Source of the DNA: Thalassomonas viridans
GTDB taxonomy: Bacteria > Pseudomonadota > Gammaproteobacteria > Enterobacterales > Alteromonadaceae
Assembly (NCBI RefSeq): GCF_000948985.2
Contig: NZ_CP059733.1
Location: 4,278,001 to 4,342,000, forward strand
DNA: 64,000 nucleotides
Reading direction: 5' to 3'
Shown: in pieces, positions 59,785 to 64,000 of the stretch
How positions within the stretch are numbered: position 1 is the stretch's first letter
Layout: each line of letters opens with the position of its first letter
Program-made: the position numbers and the translations under genes
Notes under the pieces: generated by a model
What the model was told of the DNA's origin: nothing
Seen by the model: only the letters and a program-made list of their open reading frames with translations
Databases searched by the model: none

Positions 59785-60924
59785 CTAGTCGGCAATTTCC
59801 TCGCCATCGAAAACAATCGGGCTTTCGCTTTCAAAACCGGCAACTGCCCGCCACCAGGCGGTGGTCTCCGTCAGCTCAGAAAAGGGTAATGGCTGCCCTA
59901 TCACAGGGGTAACCAGGGGCACCCATTGCGCTTGCGCTAATTCCGACAAACGCTCCAGCGGCTCATACCAGGCATGCAACGCCAGATCAAAAGTCGAGTT
60001 ATGTACCGGCATCAGCGCCTTGCCGCGCAAGTCCAGGTGCGCCTGTAACGTCTGCTCCGGCGTCATATGCACTTCGGCCCAGTCCTTGTCATAAGCACCG
60101 TTTTCCAGGATCGTCAGGTCAAAAGGCCCGAACCTGTCACCTATGGTTTTAAAGCCGTCAAAATAGCCGGTATCGCCGCTAAAAAAGAGTTTGTGCTGCT
60201 TGCTCTGGAGCACCCAGGATGCCCATAAAGTCTCATCCCTGTCTGTCAGGCCGCGTCCGGAGAAATGCTGCGCCGGTGTTGCTGTTACGGATAAACTGCC
60301 AAGCTCAATGCCCTGCCACCAGTCCAGCTGGTGTATTTTTTCCTGTTCGACGCCCCACTCCTGCAAATAACGGCCAACCCCTAACGGCGTAACAAAATGC
60401 TCTACCCTGTCGGCAATTACAGCTATAGTTTCCTTATCCAGGTGATCATAATGATCGTGTGAAATGATCACTCCCCGGATTTTCGGTAGCTTATCCAGCT
60501 CAAAAGGCAGGGGATGAAAGCGCTCCGGTCCCATCCAGCTAACTGGCGATGCCCGCTTGGAGAAAACCGGGTCCAACAACCAGATCTCTCCGCTGAAATT
60601 AAGTAACAGGCTCGAATGTCCCAGCCGATAGATTTCCGGCTGTGCCTGTTCGGTATTCGTTAACCGGGCCATATCGATGTTTTCCAGCGGCACCGGCTGC
60701 TGCGGCGCGGCTGGCCGGCTTTTATCAAACAGGTAACGCCAGATTATTTTCGGTAATTTAGCCATGCCCGCAGCGGAAACATTATCAAGGTTTTGAAATT
60801 TTCCCTGACGAAACTGCGGTGACTGCTCGTAACCGCTATCAAGTGGCTGTGTGCTGCAACTTATGGTCGACATAACAAGTACCCCAATAACTAAACAAAA
60901 AAACAGGCCGAAAGATTTCAGCAT
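59785..60924 (-). CDS. Metallo-beta-lactamase-fold hydrolase, NAPE-PLD/UlaG-like lipoprotein
   Basis: 379 residues. Signal peptide ending in VMSTISCSTQ, with Cys23 as probable lipidation site, so envelope-attached. MBL core: YRLGHSSLLLNF, the zinc motif ISHDHYDHLD (HxHxDH), His in TPAQHFSGRG, Asp in FFSGDTGYFDG, and the final His in MPVHNSTF. Related to NAPE-hydrolysing phospholipase D and RomA, so a lipid phosphodiesterase role is plausible. Divergent from a TetR regulator with shared operator-like repeats, which probably represses it. Confidence 0.88.
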   Translation of the reverse strand: MLKSFGLFFCLVIGVLVMSTISCSTQPLDSGYEQSPQFRQGKFQNLDNVSAAGMAKLPKIIWRYLFDKSRPAAPQQPVPLENIDMARLTNTEQAQPEIYRLGHSSLLLNFSGEIWLLDPVFSKRASPVSWMGPERFHPLPFELDKLPKIRGVIISHDHYDHLDKETIAVIADRVEHFVTPLGVGRYLQEWGVEQEKIHQLDWWQGIELGSLSVTATPAQHFSGRGLTDRDETLWASWVLQSKQHKLFFSGDTGYFDGFKTIGDRFGPFDLTILENGAYDKDWAEVHMTPEQTLQAHLDLRGKALMPVHNSTFDLALHAWYEPLERLSELAQAQWVPLVTPVIGQPLPFSELTETTAWWRAVAGFESESPIVFDGEEIAD

Positions 60925-60952
60925 AATCAGATCCTCTAAAGCATCCAGACAA

Positions 60953-61000
60953 GTAAACTACACTGTGCAGTTTACATTAAAGCATTTTAAAAAGTAAACT
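60953..61000. promoter_or_regulatory. Repeated half-sites between the MBL and TetR genes (probable TetR operator)
   Basis: GTAAACT (60953-60959), AGTTTAC (60969-60975) and GTAAACT (60994-61000) form an inverted pair with a 9-base spacer plus a third half-site, in the only intergenic space shared by the two divergent genes. Confidence 0.6.
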
Positions 61001-61042
61001 ACTTAGTGTAAAATTGTGCTACAACTTTTTATTGGGACGGTT

Positions 61043-61651
61043 ATGGAAAAGAAAATAACCCAGAGCGAGCGCAAGCGCGCGGCAATTCTTGCTGCGGCCA
61101 TCGAAGAATTTCGGGACAAGGGCTTCAGGGCCGCCAGTATGGACAGCCTGGCAGCAAGGGCGCAGGTCTCTAAACGCACCGTTTATAATCACTTTGCCAG
61201 CAAAGAAGTCCTGTTCCAGGCAATCGCCCAACAGCTGTTCGATCACTCCGCCCAAATGACCCGTATTCGCTACCAAAGCGAGCTGCCATTGACGCAGCAG
61301 CTAATGGAGTTTGCCGATAAAGAGCTGGATTTGCTGGCCTCGGCACAGTTTCGCGATCTGGCGAAAATCATGATAGGCGAATGTATCCATTCACCCGAGC
61401 TGGCTGCCAACACTATGGCGCAGCTTAACAAGCAGGAAATAAGCTTAGAGCAGTGGATTGCCGATGCGGTGGACGATGGAAAATTAAAGCCGGTAGACCC
61501 TGCCTATGCCACCGGCCAGTTTATCGCCCTGATCAAAGGCAATGCTTTCTGGCCGCAGATCACTATGGGACAGCCAATCCCGGATAAGGCACAAAAACAA
61601 CAAATCGCCGAAGATACCGTAGGCATGTTTCTCGCGTATTACGCCCTTTAA
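61043..61651 (+). CDS. TetR/AcrR-family regulator
   Basis: About 202 residues. The N-terminal helix-turn-helix is typical: KRAAILAAAIEEFRDKGFRAASM, LAARAQVSKRTVYNHFASKEVLFQAI. The C-terminal ligand domain resembles the AefR/TetR_C_33-like group (FADKELDLLASAQFRDLAKIMIGE). The ATG at 61043 starts the conserved part; a GTG 9 codons upstream is less likely. Divergent from the MBL-fold lipoprotein and probably its repressor, through the repeats at 60953-61000. Ligand unknown. Confidence 0.92.
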   Translation: MEKKITQSERKRAAILAAAIEEFRDKGFRAASMDSLAARAQVSKRTVYNHFASKEVLFQAIAQQLFDHSAQMTRIRYQSELPLTQQLMEFADKELDLLASAQFRDLAKIMIGECIHSPELAANTMAQLNKQEISLEQWIADAVDDGKLKPVDPAYATGQFIALIKGNAFWPQITMGQPIPDKAQKQQIAEDTVGMFLAYYAL

Positions 61652-61664
61652 TTTCTCCACAAAC

Positions 61665-61696
61665 AAAAATGCCGGTCAAATCGACCGGCATTTTTT
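61665..61696. terminator. Bidirectional intrinsic terminator
   Basis: AAAAATGCCGGTC / GACCGGCATTTTTT with a 5-base loop, between the converging TetR and topA genes. Confidence 0.92.
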
Positions 61697-61712
61697 ATTC
61701 AATCAAAGCCTA

Positions 61713-64000
61713 TTATGCTTTGGCGGCAGTAGCCTTAGCTTTGGGTTTCGCCTTGGCTGCGGCTTTCTTTTTCGGCGCCGCTTTCTTTTTCGTCTGCTCT
61801 TCCACCCATTTTCCGTCGATGTATTTGGCTACCCAGCCGGTCGCCTTACCTTCGACTTCTGTCATCACATATTGCTCTTTGGTTTTACGGCTAAAGCGCA
61901 CTACCGCTAAATTGCCTTCGGGATCTTCCGCCGGCGCATCCGCCAGGTAATAAAACTTGGAAGAGATGCGATCCCTGAACCTTTTCAACTCTGCCACTTT
62001 AGGTGCCCGGGTTTCTCTCGACCGCGGGAAAGTACTGGCAGCCATAAAGATCCCGGCAGCGCCGTCCCTGAGGACAAAGTGGGCATCCGACTGCTCGCAA
62101 GGCAGTTCAGGCAAAGACACCGGATCTTCTTTTGGCGGCGCAGCTTCACCGTTTTTCAGCAGCTTACGGGTGTTTTTACATTCCTCATTGGTACAGCCGA
62201 AATATTTGCCAAAACGTCCCGACTTCAATTCCATTTGCGAGCCACAGCGATCACATTCCAGCACAGGGCCGTCATAACCCTTAATCTTAAAGCTGCCCTG
62301 CTCAAGTTCATAACCGTCACACACAGGGTTGTTACCGCACACGTGCAATTTACGGGTTTCATCGATCAAGTAACTGTCCATCGCCGTCTGACACTTAGGA
62401 CAACGGTGCATGGCACGCAGTGCTTCGGTTTCCTGATCTTCCGCCAGCACGCTCACCGCTTCTTCACCCGAAGTCAGGTTCATGGTGGTGGTACAGCGCT
62501 CTTTCGGCGGCAGGGCATAACCGGTACAGCCTAAGAATACCCCGGTAGAAGCGGTTCTGATGCCCATCTTGCGGCCGCAGGTAGGACAGTCGATATCTGT
62601 AGTAACCGGCTCGTTGCTGGGCATTCCGCCTTCATCCACAGGCTTGTCTGCCAGGCTGAGCTGCTCGGTAAAGTTTTTGTAGAACTCGTTTAATACCGCC
62701 TTCCAGTCAATCTGGCCTTCGGCGATTTCATCCAGCTCCTGCTCCATATTGGCGGTAAAATCAAAGCTCATCAGCTTTTCAAAACTTTGCGATAAACTGT
62801 CGGTGACAATTTCTCCCATTTTTTCCGCATAAAAACGCTTTTTGTCCAGGCGCACATAACCGCGATCCTGAATCGTGGAAATAATAGAAGCATAAGTCGA
62901 CGGACGGCCGATAGAGCGTTTTTCCAATTCTTTAACCAGGGAAGCTTCACCATAGCGCGCCACAGGCTTGGTAAAGTGCTGGGACGGGGTCAGCTTATCC
63001 AGGGTTAAGACCTCACCGACAGCAATATCCGGCAGATGGGTATCGTCACCTTTGGAAAGCTGCGGATGAACCCGGGTCCAGCCGTCAAATTTCATTACCC
63101 GGCCTTTGGCTTTTAGGTCAAACTTACCGGCGCTGACGGTCAAGGTGCTGACATCATAGCGGGCAGCCGTCATCTGACAGGCAACGAACTGACGCCAGAT
63201 AAGGTCATAAAGTTTTTTCGCATCGGCTTCCATATCAGACATAAAGGCCGACTCCAGCTTGACATTCGATGGCCGGATCGCCTCGTGCGCTTCCTGGGCC
63301 CCTGCCTTGCTGCCATAGGTTTTCGGTTTTTCCGGCAAATAGTTCTCACCGAAATTTTCGCTGATATAGTTACGGCACATATCAACGGCATCTTTACTCA
63401 GGTTGGTCGAGTCGGTACGCATATAGGTAATATGGCCGGCTTCATACAAACGCTGCGCCAGTCCCATGGTACGTTTAACGCCAAAACCTAAACGGGTGCT
63501 GGCCGCTTGTTGCAAAGTGGAGGTAATAAAAGGTGCCGAAGGCGTGCTTTTCGAAGGCCGGTCTTCGCGGTTGCTGACACTGTATTTGGCGCTTTCAAGC
63601 ACTGCCAGCGCCTGTTTGGCTTCGCTTTCGTTGCCTGGCTTAAAGGCTTTGCCGTCTTCATGGGTAACATCAAGGTTAAGGGCCTGGCCGTCATTTGTGT
63701 TGGTATCGGCATTAATTTCCCAGAACTCTTTAGGCACAAAAGCCTTGATTTCCCGCTCGCGCTCCACCACCAGCTTAACCGCAACCGACTGTACCCGGCC
63801 TGCGGATAAACCACGGGCAATTTTTTTCCACAACAGCGGACTGACCATAAAGCCAACCACCCGGTCCAGAAAACGTCTTGCCTGCTGGGCGTTGACGCCG
63901 GGCATGCTGAGTTCACCCGGTGTTGAAAACGCTTGCTGAATGGCATTTTCGGTAATTTCGTTAAACACCACCCGCTTGAACTTGTCGTCACTGCCGCCGA
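61713..64000 (-). CDS. topA: DNA topoisomerase I, C-terminal part (5' end outside window)
   Basis: Type IA topoisomerase that relaxes negative supercoils. The window holds about 762 codons; the N-terminal TOPRIM domain lies beyond base 64000, and the GTG at 63971 is not the true start because the frame continues upstream (GSDDKFKRV). Visible parts: [30 protein letters not shown], catalytic Tyr in [13 protein letters not shown] (near 63420), and [12 protein letters not shown]. Then come C4 zinc fingers ([27 protein letters not shown] with CTNEEC) and a beta-rich extension. The tail is a Lys/Ala-rich segment ([19 protein letters not shown]), as in many proteobacterial TopA. Confidence 0.96.
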   Translation of the reverse strand, partial: GGSDDKFKRVVFNEITENAIQQAFSTPGELSMPGVNAQQARRFLDRVVGFMVSPLLWKKIARGLSAGRVQSVAVKLVVEREREIKAFVPKEFWEINADTNTNDGQALNLDVTHEDGKAFKPGNESEAKQALAVLESAKYSVSNREDRPSKSTPSAPFITSTLQQAASTRLGFGVKRTMGLAQRLYEAGHITYMRTDSTNLSKDAVDMCRNYISENFGENYLPEKPKTYGSKAGAQEAHEAIRPSNVKLESAFMSDMEADAKKLYDLIWRQFVACQMTAARYDVSTLTVSAGKFDLKAKGRVMKFDGWTRVHPQLSKGDDTHLPDIAVGEVLTLDKLTPSQHFTKPVARYGEASLVKELEKRSIGRPSTYASIISTIQDRGYVRLDKKRFYAEKMGEIVTDSLSQSFEKLMSFDFTANMEQELDEIAEGQIDWKAVLNEFYKNFTEQLSLADKPVDEGGMPSNEPVTTDIDCPTCGRKMGIRTASTGVFLGCTGYALPPKERCTTTMNLTSGEEAVSVLAEDQETEALRAMHRCPKCQTAMDSYLIDETRKLHVCGNNPVCDGYELEQGSFKIKGYDGPVLECDRCGSQMELKSGRFGKYFGCTNEECKNTRKLLKNGEAAPPKEDPVSLPELPCEQSDAHFVLRDGAAGIFMAASTFPRSRETRAPKVAELKRFRDRISSKFYYLADAPAEDPEGNLAVVRFSRKTKEQYVMTEVEGKATGWVAKYIDGKWVEEQTKKKAAPKKKAAAKAKPKAKATAAKA

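Noticed and set aside
1..64000. CRISPR arrays, prophage, insertion sequences with transposase, tRNA or rRNA genes
   Set aside because: None seen on either strand; the only mobile-type signal is the MITE-like element at 7955-8187.

Overview
The window comes from a marine gammaproteobacterium of the Alteromonadales, most like Colwelliaceae (Thalassomonas/Colwellia). The evidence is the seqA-pgm, ybfF, ybfE, fldA neighbourhood shared with enteric bacteria, ubiU/ubiV/ubiT, RoxA, AstE, RsuA, tandem secreted subtilases, and many two-component and chemotaxis genes. No phage, plasmid backbone, rRNA, tRNA or CRISPR array was seen. Both ends cut a gene: the dihydrolipoyl acyltransferase at base 1 and topA at base 64000.

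Layout. 1-2.7 kb: branched-chain 2-oxoacid dehydrogenase operon (E1a, E1b, E2) on the minus strand. 3.1-3.9 kb: an orphan ParD-like antitoxin and a lanthipeptide-like precursor. 3.9-9.6 kb: di-heme peroxidase, AraC regulator, AstE, a MITE-like hairpin element and an ArsR/SRPBCC cluster. 9.6-13.2 kb: a DUF6058-like protein, Hsp20 with an FNR box upstream, then a small Cys-containing peptide gene, a hairpin and a JmjC/cupin oxygenase that together look like a minimal RiPP cassette. 13.3-23.2 kb: a minus-strand operon (transglutaminase/7TM/ATP-grasp fusion, TPR protein, outer-membrane barrel), divergent from a plus-strand unit of histidine kinase, secreted Glu/Asp-rich repeat protein and response regulator. 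23.3-27 kb: an NIT-domain chemoreceptor whose long leader carries a c-di-GMP-I riboswitch, then a TorT-like binding protein with a likely frameshift. 27-31.4 kb: conserved core genes. 31.7-37.4 kb: CadC-like regulator, a second lanthipeptide-like precursor, M19 dipeptidase, RsuA. 37.5-41.7 kb: tandem S8 proteases whose leaders share structured, covarying hairpins. 41.8-48.8 kb: a two-gene unit with a small Cys/Ser/Thr peptide, RoxA, a ThDP decarboxylase and the O2-independent ubiquinone genes. 49-59 kb: FHA-winged helix protein plus Ser/Thr kinase with TPRs, an unknown acidic protein, a GGG-motif small peptide and a giant hybrid sensor/AraC regulator. 59-64 kb: hemerythrin, MBL-fold lipoprotein with divergent TetR, and topA.

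Common threads. (1) Four or five small peptide genes have ribosome binding sites, and some have their own terminators. They carry leader-like N-termini and Gly-Gly or Cys/Ser/Thr-rich C-termini, and are scattered without LanB/C- or YcaO-type enzymes; only the one at 11545 lies beside a plausible modifying enzyme. (2) Regulation is mostly through RNA structure and redox: a c-di-GMP riboswitch, paired protease leaders, two perfect FNR-type boxes, and ubiUVT. (3) The kinase/acidic protein/regulator unit and the divergent envelope operon probably form one envelope-sensing and remodelling locus. Functions rest on motif recognition by eye; no database search was possible.
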